Assembly: GCA_046565765.1 (NCBI GenBank)
Contig: JBKHXX010000080.1
Coordinates: forward strand, 1-64,000
DNA from: JBFMCT01 sp046565765
Lineage (GTDB): Bacteria > Actinomycetota > Acidimicrobiia > Acidimicrobiales > AC-14
Direction: 5' to 3'
DNA length: 64,000 bases
Both the position numbers and the translations under genes were made by a program. Of the stretch, positions 24,294 through 34,203 are shown piece by piece. The first letter of the stretch is position 1; every line of letters begins with the position of its first letter. The notes under the pieces were generated by a model. It saw only the letters and a program-made list of their open reading frames with translations. It was not told the origin of the DNA and ran no database searches.

Positions 24294-26885
24294 GTGGCGG
24301 CCGGGTACCCGGCGCGCTTCATCGCCGGTCAGCTGGTGTGGACCACCGCAGGCACGGTGTGGGCCCTGTGGCGGGTGGAGGCGCGCACCTACCCCTACCT
24401 GGCCACCAGGGAGAAGGTCGAGCTGCACGACCGGACCCGGGCCGCCCTGATGAGCCTCGGCACCGAGTCGATGCTGTTGTCGGTCTGCGAGCCCATCGAC
24501 CCCGCCGCCGTGGTGGAGGCGATGGTCGAAGGCGTCGACCTCCGAAGCCACCCCGAGTGGGTGCAGGTCGCGAGCGACGCCTTGGACAACCTCGGCGACG
24601 TCGAGCTGTGGCGACGCTCGCACTGGCTGGCGCTGCAGCTGCCGCACAAGAGCACGGGCGGCGCGCTCAAGGCCGCGCTCGAGTCGGCCCGGGCCCAGGT
24701 CGGCACGAGCTTCGGGCTCCCCCCGACGCCCGTGCGCCGCCAGGAGGTCCTCGAGCGCCAGGCCCAGGCCGACCACGTCACGGCCAAGCTGGCCAAGTTC
24801 TTGGGCAAGGACCGGGTGCGGCCGGCGACGGCCGGCGAGCTGCGGTGGCTCTACGCTCGGGCCGCGGCTCGGGGCATCGCCGACCTGTCCTTCGACGAGT
24901 CGTGGGAGCCCCGGGTCCGGGCCAAGGGCCGCGGGCCCGACGCCGTGCTGCGGGGCCCGAGCCTCACCCCGCTCGGCGACGCCGTGTTCAAGGAGGGCGG
25001 CGAGGCCGACGACGCCGACCGGCCGAGCCGCCACCGGCGCTACCTCCGCGTCGAGACCGAGCGGGGGGTGGGCTACCAGACCTTCCTGGCCGTGGCCGAC
25101 ATGCCGGCCGTGTTCACCTACCCCGACGGGGGCGAGGCCCTCCACCGCGCCGACGTGATGAGCTTCCCGGTCGACTGGTGCGCACGGATCCGCCCCGTGG
25201 CCAACGCCGACGCCCAGGCCCGGACCAAGCGCCAGGCCCGCCAGCTGCGGGGTCAGTTCGACGAGTACGACGGGGAGTCGGCTGGCCCGCCGCCCACGCT
25301 CGCCTCTGCCGTGGAGGCCATCGACGACGAGCGGGCCCAGCTGGCCGCCAACCCCGCCGAGCCCGAGCTCGAGACGACGTTCGTGTTCGCCGTGTGGGCG
25401 TCGAGCCTGGCCGAGCTCGAGGGCCGGGCCGAGCAGGTGCGCTCGAGCTACGAGGCCAACGAGTTCGGGCTGCCTCGCCCCACCGGCGGGCAGCTGGCCC
25501 TGTTCACGGCCATGCTGCCGGGGGCGCCACTGCCCCAGGTGGCCAAGGACTACACCCAGTTCAGCCTCGTCTCGGCGGTGAGCGCGTGCGCTCCGTGGGC
25601 GGGCTGCGAGGTGGGCGACCCCCGGGGATCGCTGTTCGCCATCAGCCTCGACGGGGGGACGCACCAGCCCGTCCTGTTGGACGCCGCCTACGGGCCCTCG
25701 ATCAACCGCTCGGGCTCGATCGGCATGTTCGGCGCTCTCGGCGGGGGCAAGTCCTACGCGGTCAAGCGCATCGCCTGGGACACCCTGGCCCGCGGCGGCC
25801 AGGTCGTGGCGCTCGACCGCACGCCCATGGCCGAGTACGTCCGCTTCGCCGAGGTGGTGCCCGGACGTGCCGAGGTCGTCCAGCTCGGCGCCGACGCCGA
25901 CGTGTGCCTGGACCCGTTGCGGGCCTTTCCGGGCGAGGAGCGGGTGCGCTACACGATCGGGTTCCTCACGCTGCTGACAGGGACGTCTCCCCTCGAGGTG
26001 GAGGGGGCCATCCTGGGCGACGCCGTCCGGGCGGTGGCGGCCAAGCCGGGCTCCCGGCTGGCCGACGTGGTGGACGCGCTGGGCGAGGAGGCGACCCGCA
26101 ACCCCAAGGCCGAGGACCTCTACCAGCGACTGCGCAACGTGGCCCGGGCCGACCTGGCGCACGTGGCCTTCGGTGACCACAAGCCCCTTCGCCTCGACGC
26201 CGACTACCTCGTGTTCCACATGCCGGGACTGTCGCTGCCCGACAAGGAGGTCGTCGAGAGCCGCTACCTGTCCCGCCAGATGCTGCCCGAGCAGATCATC
26301 AGCCAGGCCCTGCTGTACCTGGTGGCGGCGGTGGCGCGATCGGTGGCCTTCGCCGACCGGAGCCGCTTCGCGGCGGTGAAGCTCGACGAGGTCTGGCACC
26401 TGACCTCCAACCTCCAGGGCCGCCAGCTGGCCAAGGAGATGCTCAAGGACGGCCGCAAGCACAACGCCGCGGTGTGGATCCTCTCCCAGCAGCCCTCGGA
26501 CCTCGGCGCCAAGGACAGCGGCCTCGTCGAACTGCTCGGCCCCCGCATGGTCTTCCGCCAGGAGGACCGTGGCGCGGCGGCGGCCGCCCTCGAGTTCCTG
26601 GCCATGGAGCCCACCGAGTCCACGCTGCAGCTGCTCACCGGCCCCCTCGAGGACGGCCAGTGCCTGCTGCGCGACCTGCGCAAGCGCATCGGCCTGGTCC
26701 AGGTCCTGCCTGCGCCGTTCCCGGAGCTGCATGCCGCCTTCGACACCACGCCGGAAAGCGCCCGTCGCTCGGGCGGGCGTGCTCTTCCCGCCCGGAACGA
26801 CGACCTCCTCGAGGAGCTCGATGACGAGCTGGAGGAGCTCGTCGCCCCTCAGCTGTCGGGGGCGCCCCGGGCCCGCCGGGCCTGA
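24294..26885 (+). CDS. virB4: VirB4-family type IV secretion ATPase
   Basis: The 863-residue protein has a long N-terminal domain and a C-terminal RecA-like ATPase with Walker A GGGKS (Lys486) and Walker B KLDEVWHL (Asp698-Glu699), then ILSQQPSDLG, a sensor-like strand. VirB4 energises assembly and transport in conjugation machines. GTG 24294 lies 2 bp after the previous stop. The central signature, operon order and length (800-900 is usual) agree. Confidence 0.92.
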   Translation: MAAGYPARFIAGQLVWTTAGTVWALWRVEARTYPYLATREKVELHDRTRAALMSLGTESMLLSVCEPIDPAAVVEAMVEGVDLRSHPEWVQVASDALDNLGDVELWRRSHWLALQLPHKSTGGALKAALESARAQVGTSFGLPPTPVRRQEVLERQAQADHVTAKLAKFLGKDRVRPATAGELRWLYARAAARGIADLSFDESWEPRVRAKGRGPDAVLRGPSLTPLGDAVFKEGGEADDADRPSRHRRYLRVETERGVGYQTFLAVADMPAVFTYPDGGEALHRADVMSFPVDWCARIRPVANADAQARTKRQARQLRGQFDEYDGESAGPPPTLASAVEAIDDERAQLAANPAEPELETTFVFAVWASSLAELEGRAEQVRSSYEANEFGLPRPTGGQLALFTAMLPGAPLPQVAKDYTQFSLVSAVSACAPWAGCEVGDPRGSLFAISLDGGTHQPVLLDAAYGPSINRSGSIGMFGALGGGKSYAVKRIAWDTLARGGQVVALDRTPMAEYVRFAEVVPGRAEVVQLGADADVCLDPLRAFPGEERVRYTIGFLTLLTGTSPLEVEGAILGDAVRAVAAKPGSRLADVVDALGEEATRNPKAEDLYQRLRNVARADLAHVAFGDHKPLRLDADYLVFHMPGLSLPDKEVVESRYLSRQMLPEQIISQALLYLVAAVARSVAFADRSRFAAVKLDEVWHLTSNLQGRQLAKEMLKDGRKHNAAVWILSQQPSDLGAKDSGLVELLGPRMVFRQEDRGAAAAALEFLAMEPTESTLQLLTGPLEDGQCLLRDLRKRIGLVQVLPAPFPELHAAFDTTPESARRSGGRALPARNDDLLEELDDELEELVAPQLSGAPRARRA

Positions 26886-26887
26886 GC

Positions 26888-29161
26888 ATGGGCGCCCCCG
26901 GGTGGCGGCCACGGCGCCGGCGAGCCGGGGCGGCGCTGTGCGCCCTCCTCTGCGCGTTCGGGGTGCTCCTGGTGGCACCGCTGCACGTGAGGCCGGCGGC
27001 CGCCCAGACGCCGCCGCCACCAGGCGGCGGGCTCGATGGCGGTTGCGATCCCACGGCGCCGACGCCGCCGGCGGACGGAGACGACGAGGAGAGCCGCGGC
27101 GACCGGGCGTGCTCCACCCTCATGGAGAAGATCGTCCCCGGCGAGGAGCCCGGCCCCCACCCGACCAGCCACTACGACATCGGCTACGACGAGGGCGCCT
27201 GGAACCATTTCAGCCGCAAGATCCTCGGGTTCCTCACCGAGGCGGCCTTCGGCACGGCGCGCTGGTTCGTGCGGGTGGGGCTGTGGGTCGTGAACTGGGC
27301 GCTGGCGTTCGGCTTCGCGGAGCGACTGGCGGCCCCCGCCCAGAGGGCGGCCGACGCCTACGAGACCCGCGTGGTCGGGCCCCTCCACCTCGAGTACTTC
27401 TTCCTCATGCTCGCCGCCGCCTACGGCGGCTGGCACGCCATGCGCGGCCGCCTGGCCCGCGGCGGGGGCGAGTTCTTCACGTCGGTTGTGATCGCAGCGC
27501 TGGCGGCCACCGTGCTGGCCTACCCGGGGACCTTCCTCCTCGAGGCGCTCGAGAGGACGTCGGAGGTGTCCTTCGACATCGCCTCGGTGACCACCGCCGA
27601 GGACCCCAGTCGTCCTATGGATCCCGACAACCCGGTCGCCGGCGTCGCCGCCGACATCCACCGGGCCTTCGTCGAGTCGCCGCACCAGCTCATCGACTGG
27701 GGGCGCACGATCCCCGAAGGCGACAGCTGCCGGGGGATCTACGACGCCATCGTCGCCACCGGGCCCTGGGGCTCCAAGGACGAGCCCCGCGAAGCCATGA
27801 AGGCCGCCGGCTGCGAGGACGAGGCGAAGTTCAACCACGACCCGAGCCCCGACCGCCTGGGCGCGGCGATGCTGGTGGCTCTCGGCACCGTCTTGGTGGC
27901 CGTGATGATGGTCGCCATCGCCATCGCCCTGGTGGGCGCCCAGCTTGGCGTGGTGATGGCCATTGCCCTCGCCCCCTTCGGCCTCGTCGCCGGCGTGCTG
28001 CCCGGCGGGGGCCGCCAGCTGATGTGGCGGTGGGTGGCGGGCTGGGCGCGCTCGCTGGCCGCGGTGGTGATGACCGCGGTGTTCCTGTCGCTGTTCCTCG
28101 TGAGCCTGACCGCCCTGCTGGCAGAGACCAGTGGCGAGGCCCTCGTGGTGCAGATGCTCGTCGTCGACATCGTCGTGATCGTCGCCCTCATCAAGCGCAA
28201 GAAGCTCATGGCGGCCGGGCGGCGAGCGGTCACCAACGTCACCCAGCGGCTGGGCAACCACCGCATCGGGACGGGCAGCGGAGGGGGCCAGCGCGGGAGC
28301 TGGCTCGGCCCGGCGGCCGCCGGCGCGGCCGTGGGGTTCGGGGCCGACGACGTGTTGCGCAAGATGCGCTACTGGCACCACGACATCGGCGGCGCCATGA
28401 GCCGCCACCGGGCCGCCCAGGCCCACCGCGCCATCGTCCGGGGCCAGCGTGACCGGCCTTCATGGTCGTCCTTCGGGCCGAGCGGCACGGGGCCAACAGC
28501 ACCCCCGGCCGGCGGTGGAGGAGGCGGTGGAGGCGGTCCCGTCCCTGGAGGTGGCGCGCCGGCGGGATCCCCTGTGGCGGGCGGCCCAGGCCCGGGCGGA
28601 GGCAGCCCCGGGCGTGGCGGACGGCATTCGGCGACGGCGCGTCGCCTCCAGACGCGCCTGTCCCACAGCCGCTCGGGACGGACGGCGATGGGGACCGGGA
28701 AGGTGGCGACCAAGGCGACGAAACTCGCCTTCGCCTCGACGATCGGTGCCCCGGTGTACCTGCGCCGGGCGGCGCGGGCGACCACGGCCCGATACGCCGA
28801 GGTCAAACAGCGTCTCGGCGATGCGTCGGAGCGGTGGAAGGGCCAGGGCCGGGAGTTCGCTCGGGAGTACCGCCAGGGCCTAGGGGCGCCCGTGCGGGGA
28901 GCGCAGCGGGTGTGGGGCGGGGCCAAAGACCTCGCAGCCGAGGCGCGCATCGGCGTCGCCCTGGCGGGATCGCGGCGCCGGGGCGGGCCCACCGGTGGGG
29001 CAGGGGAGAGGCCGGCGCCCCCGCCGCCACCGCGGCCCACCCCGCCCCCGGGCGGGCGCCAGGCACCTCCGCCCCCGAGGCGGCCGCCCGGGCCCGGCGG
29101 AGGGCGCACGGGAAGCGCCTCTGGCCGCCGCCGGCCAACGCCGCCCGTACGCCGGAGGTGA
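26888..29161 (+). CDS. VirB6/TrbL-like polytopic channel protein
   Basis: The 757-residue protein has a signal-like first segment (about 15-38), then about six membrane segments spread between 120 and 440, including a long double span near ALGTVLVAVMMVAIAIALVG. The C-terminal 300 residues are cytoplasmic or extracytoplasmic, Gly/Pro/Arg-rich with low complexity. This is the expected shape of VirB6/TrbL/TcpH inner-membrane channel subunits. It begins 3 bp after virB4. Confidence 0.8.
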   Translation: MGAPGWRPRRRRAGAALCALLCAFGVLLVAPLHVRPAAAQTPPPPGGGLDGGCDPTAPTPPADGDDEESRGDRACSTLMEKIVPGEEPGPHPTSHYDIGYDEGAWNHFSRKILGFLTEAAFGTARWFVRVGLWVVNWALAFGFAERLAAPAQRAADAYETRVVGPLHLEYFFLMLAAAYGGWHAMRGRLARGGGEFFTSVVIAALAATVLAYPGTFLLEALERTSEVSFDIASVTTAEDPSRPMDPDNPVAGVAADIHRAFVESPHQLIDWGRTIPEGDSCRGIYDAIVATGPWGSKDEPREAMKAAGCEDEAKFNHDPSPDRLGAAMLVALGTVLVAVMMVAIAIALVGAQLGVVMAIALAPFGLVAGVLPGGGRQLMWRWVAGWARSLAAVVMTAVFLSLFLVSLTALLAETSGEALVVQMLVVDIVVIVALIKRKKLMAAGRRAVTNVTQRLGNHRIGTGSGGGQRGSWLGPAAAGAAVGFGADDVLRKMRYWHHDIGGAMSRHRAAQAHRAIVRGQRDRPSWSSFGPSGTGPTAPPAGGGGGGGGGPVPGGGAPAGSPVAGGPGPGGGSPGRGGRHSATARRLQTRLSHSRSGRTAMGTGKVATKATKLAFASTIGAPVYLRRAARATTARYAEVKQRLGDASERWKGQGREFAREYRQGLGAPVRGAQRVWGGAKDLAAEARIGVALAGSRRRGGPTGGAGERPAPPPPPRPTPPPGGRQAPPPPRRPPGPGGGRTGSASGRRRPTPPVRRR

Positions 29162-29166
29162 GCTGA

Positions 29167-30447
29167 GTGCCGGCCGCGGTCGCCGCCGGTGCAAAGAAGG
29201 TCGCCGGCGCTGCCGCCAAGCGCGCCGCCCAAGGCACCGCCAGCCGCTTCGTCGGTCCGAACGAAGAGCCGCGGCGGTGGGCGACCTACGTGGTGGTCGC
29301 TCTCCTCGCCTCCCCGGTGGTGGCCATGGTCGGCACCGTCGTGCTGTTCACCTCGCTCGGCCCCCCCGCCGAGGTCCGCCGGCGAGGATGCGGGCCGGGC
29401 CGGCCGGTGCCGACCTCGGCCGACGTGGCGCCCGGGACGCTCGAGGCGGTCAACGCCCTCAAGTCGTCCTACGAGAAGGCCGGCGCCACCACGGGCGTGC
29501 CCTGGACGCTGCTGGCGGCGGTGGACTACCGGGAGTCCAACAACGACCCCGACCGTTCGGCCCTCTCCGGCGAGCCCATCGGCGAGGCGAACCCGGACAA
29601 CCCCTCGACGGTGACCTCCTCCAAGCTCGACAGCCTCGAGCGGGCCGGCAACCACCTCAAGGCCATGGCCAGCTCGGTCTACGGCGTCGAGCTCACCCCC
29701 TCGAGCCCGACCGAGGACGTCAAGGCGGCGTTGTTGGCCTACAACCGGGGCTCGATCTACAAGCAGGCCGGCGCCAGCTGGGACCTTTCGCCCTACGTGA
29801 TGAACCAGTTCGATGCGGCCCACACCGACATGGTGTGGCCGGCGATCGCCGGTGAGCCCTTGGCGGGGCGCACCGAGTACGGCCGCTACGGCGGCTGGAC
29901 CCTCTTCGTGCGGTTGGGCGGGTCGTCGGCCGACGGCTGCGCCGGGTTGAGCGACGACGAGATCGTGCGCATCGCCCAGCAGCAGCTCGGCCTGCGGGAG
30001 GTTCCCGACGGCTGCAACTGCGGACCGGAGATCCAGAAGTTCCTCGGCTCCTCGGCGGGCGAGGCGTGGTGCGCCGACTTCGTCAGCTGGGTCTACCGGG
30101 AGGCCGGCCACCCCTTCTCCGGCGGCGTCGACGGCGGCTGGCGGCTGCCAGGGGTCACGGGGCTGCGAGCGTGGCTCGAGCGGAACGGCATCTGGCACAA
30201 CCGGGGCGAGCGCGACACGCCCCGGCCGGGCGACGTGATCGTCTTCGGCGACGAGGACCACACCGGGATCGTGGAGCGCCTCGACGACGCCGGCACGCCC
30301 ACCGACCCGAGCGACGACGTGATCCACACCGTCGAGGGCAACACCTCCAACGAGGTGGGCCGGCGCTCCTATTGGCTGGGCGACGCCCAGGTGCTGGGGT
30401 GGGGCCGGATGCGGTCGGATGCGGCCCAGCCGCCGGTGGCGGCATGA
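29167..30447 (+). CDS. Peptidoglycan hydrolase: transglycosylase plus CHAP/NlpC-like domain
   Basis: The 426-residue protein is anchored by one membrane segment (about 39-63). It carries a lytic transglycosylase/lysozyme-like domain with LAAVDYRESNNDP, the Glu being the likely catalytic acid, and a CHAP-like endopeptidase domain with EAWCADFVSWV (Cys), PGDVIVFGDEDHTGIVE (His). It would open the cell wall for the secretion channel, as the VirB1/TcpG proteins do. GTG 29167 follows 5 bp after the previous stop. Confidence 0.88.
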   Translation: MPAAVAAGAKKVAGAAAKRAAQGTASRFVGPNEEPRRWATYVVVALLASPVVAMVGTVVLFTSLGPPAEVRRRGCGPGRPVPTSADVAPGTLEAVNALKSSYEKAGATTGVPWTLLAAVDYRESNNDPDRSALSGEPIGEANPDNPSTVTSSKLDSLERAGNHLKAMASSVYGVELTPSSPTEDVKAALLAYNRGSIYKQAGASWDLSPYVMNQFDAAHTDMVWPAIAGEPLAGRTEYGRYGGWTLFVRLGGSSADGCAGLSDDEIVRIAQQQLGLREVPDGCNCGPEIQKFLGSSAGEAWCADFVSWVYREAGHPFSGGVDGGWRLPGVTGLRAWLERNGIWHNRGERDTPRPGDVIVFGDEDHTGIVERLDDAGTPTDPSDDVIHTVEGNTSNEVGRRSYWLGDAQVLGWGRMRSDAAQPPVAA

Positions 30448-30959
30448 GGCCCCGGACGATCGCCGTCCTCATCGCCCTCGGCGTAGTCCTGATCTTCGGC
30501 GGCACCGTGGCCGGGCGGGGAGGGCCCGAACAGGAGGGGCCGGCAGCGTTGCCACGGGGGAGTGGGCCGGCCACCACACGATCGGCGGGGGAGGCGGTGT
30601 CGTCGACGGCCAGGTCCTCGGCCTCTTCGTCGACGTCGACGTCGTCGACCGCATCGACGGCGGCGCCGTTCGCCCAGGGCCGCCAGCGCACCGACCGCCT
30701 CGAGCGCGAGCAGCCGCTCGCTCGGGTGCTGCCGCACCAGACGACGCACTACGCCATCGACTACCGGGTGGCGGCCGACGGCTCCCTCGAGCTCACGGTC
30801 CGGCTCTTCGCCGTGCTCAACGACGTCGACCAGCTCGCCCAGTACGAGGAGCAGCTGCGGCGCTACAAGGCCGAGGCCCTCGAGTTCATCCGCGCCCAGG
30901 GCGAGGACCCCGGGCGCTACCGCATCACCTACGGACCGCCGGACGCGGCGGCGCTCTGA
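30444..30959 (+). CDS. Membrane-anchored extracytoplasmic protein, transfer operon
   Basis: The 171-residue protein has one N-terminal membrane segment (about 6-24), a Ser/Thr-rich linker and a C-terminal folded part (TTHYAIDYRVAADGSLELTV ... RYRITYGPP). It overlaps the hydrolase gene by 4 bp (ATGA) and is the last gene of the secretion run. I do not recognise the fold. Confidence 0.7.
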   Translation: MRPRTIAVLIALGVVLIFGGTVAGRGGPEQEGPAALPRGSGPATTRSAGEAVSSTARSSASSSTSTSSTASTAAPFAQGRQRTDRLEREQPLARVLPHQTTHYAIDYRVAADGSLELTVRLFAVLNDVDQLAQYEEQLRRYKAEALEFIRAQGEDPGRYRITYGPPDAAAL

Positions 30960-31333
30960 CGTGATCTCGGGGACGGGCCGATGGGCCGTCCACTCCGGGG
31001 GTGGGAGAAATGACGTCCGCCGTGTCGCGTTCGGCTGCCGAGCTCGCCCATTAGACGACTGAGGCCGGGAGATCGCTCGCGGCACGAAGTGGAGGCGACG
31101 TGGGAGACCCGCTTGCGAGGCCGGCTGGGCAGCGAACGAGGCCCCGAGCGTGTGGGTTCCGTTCCGGTTCCGAACCTGGGCCGCTCGCCGTTCCCCTCGG
31201 AGGACCGGCCCTCGAGGGCGGACCCGCCATCGGTCCAGGTCACCACTCATATGAGTGACGCGTGTGTGAGACGACATGTGTTCTAGGACGGAGGTGGGTC
31301 TGTTGTGAGGTACGAGTCTGTTGGGGACCAGCG
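30960..31333. other. Intergenic region with palindromes before the coupling operon
   Basis: No gene is supported in these 374 bp. Two palindromes stand out: GCCCTCGAGGGC at 31208-31219 and CACTCATATGAGTG at 31244-31257. The region likely carries the promoter of the coupling-protein operon, and could hold the transfer origin, which is otherwise not located. Confidence 0.4.
31244..31257. promoter_or_regulatory. Palindromic operator-like site
   Basis: CACTCATATGAGTG is a perfect 14-bp palindrome about 90 bp upstream of the chosen start of the membrane-partner gene. Confidence 0.4.
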
Positions 31334-31999
31334 GTGCTGGTGACCGCTGTAGCGCTGGCATCGTCCCTGTCAACGACGGTCGCGGACACCGTTCGGGTTC
31401 GGTGGTTCCGATCGTCGTCGGTGAGCCACCAGTCGGTGGCGTCAGGGCTAACAGACACTGCGCCGAAGGCGCTCCGCTTCCTCCAAGCCCGCGGCGAGCT
31501 GATCCTGCTCGTGCTCGTGCTGCTCGCGGCACTGGTGCTGATCGCGGCGGTGGCCACCCGGCTCAAGATGCGCCGGGAGCTGGCGGCAAGGGTGAGCTTC
31601 GCGGTGATTCCGACGGAATCGTTCGACCCCTCTCCCGAGGAGATCCTGCGCTTCGCGGCAGGCCTGTCGCGCACGCGTCGCGTGGTGCGGCGGCTGGGAG
31701 CAGGACGAACCGATGCCATCCGACTCCGCCTGCTCGCGGTCGCGGGGGGCCAGGTTGTTCAGCTCCTCGAGGGTCCTCGTCGATCACTGTCCATTCTTCG
31801 CAACGCCGGTTTCGACCAGGTCGATCTTCGACCTCCCGAAGCAATTCCCGGTCTTCGTCCGGCTGGACCCGATCTTCGTTCCCGCTCTCGGGCGTCCAAG
31901 GTCGATGTCTCTTCTTCCTCTTCTTCCGCTCCGATGCCGGTTTCGTCGGACAGGGGCGGTGCGGCGCTCGACGTCGCTAGGGCTGCGGGGGAGGCCTGA
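31334..31999 (+). CDS. Membrane protein upstream of the coupling ATPase
   Basis: The frame encodes about 220 residues from GTG 31334; the true start is uncertain and may be GTG 31340. It has one or two N-terminal membrane segments (clearest ELILLVLVLLAALVLIAAV) and a cytoplasmic domain (SFAVIPTESFDPSPEEILRF) with a Ser-rich tail. The stop overlaps the start of the coupling ATPase (TGATG). It may supply the membrane anchor that the ATPase lacks. Confidence 0.65.
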   Translation: MLVTAVALASSLSTTVADTVRVRWFRSSSVSHQSVASGLTDTAPKALRFLQARGELILLVLVLLAALVLIAAVATRLKMRRELAARVSFAVIPTESFDPSPEEILRFAAGLSRTRRVVRRLGAGRTDAIRLRLLAVAGGQVVQLLEGPRRSLSILRNAGFDQVDLRPPEAIPGLRPAGPDLRSRSRASKVDVSSSSSSAPMPVSSDRGGAALDVARAAGEA

Positions 32000-34203
32000 T
32001 GGCCGGTGCGGTCAATGTCGTCCGGGCTGAGCTGACGCTGGCCCTCGACTCGAGCGAGCCCCTGCGTCGCCTGAGCCTCAAGCCGGATCCGCTGGCGCCG
32101 TTCGCCCGGGTCCTCGGTGGGGTGCGGGACGATCTCGGCGAGCGGGCCGAGGTGATCGTCGACCTCATGCCGGTGACGGCTTCGCAGCGCCGGCGGCGGC
32201 TCCGGGAGGCCAAGGCCAAGGAGCGGCGGTCGGCCCGGGGCGGCCAGGGCCCGGCATGGCTGGCCGAGGTGCGGGAGGCGGTGCTGGAGGACGGGTTCGG
32301 CGCCCACCATCCCCAGCGCCGGCCCCAGTCGCTGGCGGCGGCCGGGAGCCTGGAGCTGCTCGACGACCGGGCCGAGATCCGGCGGCGGCTGGAGAAGCTG
32401 GCCTCGACCGAGCCGCTGTTCGCCCTGCAGGTGCTGGTGTGGGCGAGCTCGGAGATCGACGGCCGAGCGGAGGCGCACCTCCATGCCCTTATCGCCTGCT
32501 TCGAGCAGTTCGCCGATGCCAACCACTTCCGGGTGGTCGGCCGCAACGTCTTGGGCCTGGTCTTCGTCGGCGTCGACGTGCCCGGCCGGCGGTGGCGATT
32601 CGACGACCGGGCCCGGCGGGGACTGTTCCGCCCGGCGGCGGAGGCCCTCGTCACCGCCGGCGAGGTGGCGGGGCTGCTCAAGCCGCCTACCGCCCACTGC
32701 AAGGTGCCCAACGTGGTCCGTTCGGGAGGGGTGATCCCTCCACCCCCCAACGATCTGCCGACCTATGTCCGGACGTCGCAGCTGCTCCCCCTCGGCGTGG
32801 TGCAGGGCCGGGAAGGGGAGCGGACGGTGGGGCTGCCCCTCGCCGACACGCTGTTCGAGGCCATCCTCGGCCGCAGCGGCTTCGGCAAGACCGAGGCCGC
32901 CCTGGTCAAGCTTGTGGCCCTCGCCCGCCTGGGCTACGGCGTCCTCTACAACGATCCCCACGGCGACGCCCTGGAGCGGGTGGCGCCCTATCTGACCGAC
33001 TTCGCCGACCGGGTGCTCGAGGTCAACCTCTCCCGGGGCGGCGACCAGCTCCAGGCTGGCTGGAACCCGTTGTCGATGGAAGGCCTCACGGCGGCCGACA
33101 TCGAGTCGAAGGTGGCCAGCGTGGCGGCCGCCTTCGCCGCCCAAATGGACTGGTCCGACCGCAATACCCGGGCCCTGAACCTGGTCGGTCAGGCCACCCA
33201 GTCCCTGTGCGAGCTCGCCCTGCAGCTGCCGGCGGATCTCGCCCCGACGATGTTCCAGATCACCACCATCCTGGCCAACGACGACTGGCGACGGGAGGTG
33301 ATGCCGTACCTGTCGGCCACCAGCCGCTCGTTCTGGACGACCCGCTACGGCAAGTTGGCGGGCGAGAGCCTGACGGTGGTGACCAACGCCCTGGACCGCT
33401 TGCGGGCGAGCCGCAGCGTGGCCTCGCTGTTCGGCCAGAGCCGGTCAACCTTCGACCTCCGTGACGCCATGGATACCGGCAAGATCGTGCTGCTGTGCCC
33501 GGGCGGGGTGGGGGACAAGGAGAACCTCATCCACGCCCTGTTCCTCTTCGAGCTGTTCCGCGTGACGCTGTCGCGGCGCGACGTGCCGGCCGAGCGCCGC
33601 AAGGTCTTCCACGCCTTCTTGGACGAGCTGCAGATCGCCGATCGGGGCCAGGCCTCGGAGCTGGTGGCCCGGATGCTGCGGGAGGGCCGCAAGTTCGGGC
33701 TCCGTCTGCACGCCATGGTTCAACAGCCCACCTCGCTGACCAAGACCACGCTCACGGCCCTGTTCACCAACCGTTCCCACCTCATGTCGACGGTGGTGAG
33801 CCACGAGTCGGCCACGCTGCTGTCCAAGGAGTGGGCCGGCCTGGTGGAGCCCACGACCATCACCCGCCTGGCGCAGTACCACTTCCTGGTGTCGGCCACC
33901 GTGGGGGGGAGGGTGACTCGTCCCTTCCTGGTCCGGGGCCTGCCACTCGAGGAGGCGTGGGGGGACATCGCCCGCCCCGAGGACGTCGCCGAGATGGAGC
34001 GGGCGATCGACAAGACGATGCGCCGGCGCCCGGTGGCCGACGTGCTCGCCGACCTCGAGACCCTCGACGAGCGGATCCTCGCCCACCTGCACGACCAGCG
34101 GCTGGCGGGCCCGGTGCCCGCCGGCGAGCCCGCCGACGGCGTGGTCGTGGCGCTGGGCCGGGGCCCGAAACCGGACAAGGTCCGGAACTGGAGGGCGGAA
34201 TGA
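31999..34203 (+). CDS. Type IV coupling ATPase (VirD4/TcpA/HerA-like)
   Basis: The 734-residue protein has an N-terminal domain of about 270 residues and a RecA/FtsK-like ATPase with Walker A GRSGFGKT (Lys297) and Walker B FLDELQIAD (Asp542-Glu543). The stretch FGLRLHAMVQQPTSL is typical of the TraG/VirD4 group. It would link DNA or effector substrates to the secretion channel. No membrane segment is visible, unlike most coupling proteins. ATG 31999 overlaps the previous stop. Confidence 0.88.
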   Translation: MAGAVNVVRAELTLALDSSEPLRRLSLKPDPLAPFARVLGGVRDDLGERAEVIVDLMPVTASQRRRRLREAKAKERRSARGGQGPAWLAEVREAVLEDGFGAHHPQRRPQSLAAAGSLELLDDRAEIRRRLEKLASTEPLFALQVLVWASSEIDGRAEAHLHALIACFEQFADANHFRVVGRNVLGLVFVGVDVPGRRWRFDDRARRGLFRPAAEALVTAGEVAGLLKPPTAHCKVPNVVRSGGVIPPPPNDLPTYVRTSQLLPLGVVQGREGERTVGLPLADTLFEAILGRSGFGKTEAALVKLVALARLGYGVLYNDPHGDALERVAPYLTDFADRVLEVNLSRGGDQLQAGWNPLSMEGLTAADIESKVASVAAAFAAQMDWSDRNTRALNLVGQATQSLCELALQLPADLAPTMFQITTILANDDWRREVMPYLSATSRSFWTTRYGKLAGESLTVVTNALDRLRASRSVASLFGQSRSTFDLRDAMDTGKIVLLCPGGVGDKENLIHALFLFELFRVTLSRRDVPAERRKVFHAFLDELQIADRGQASELVARMLREGRKFGLRLHAMVQQPTSLTKTTLTALFTNRSHLMSTVVSHESATLLSKEWAGLVEPTTITRLAQYHFLVSATVGGRVTRPFLVRGLPLEEAWGDIARPEDVAEMERAIDKTMRRRPVADVLADLETLDERILAHLHDQRLAGPVPAGEPADGVVVALGRGPKPDKVRNWRAE

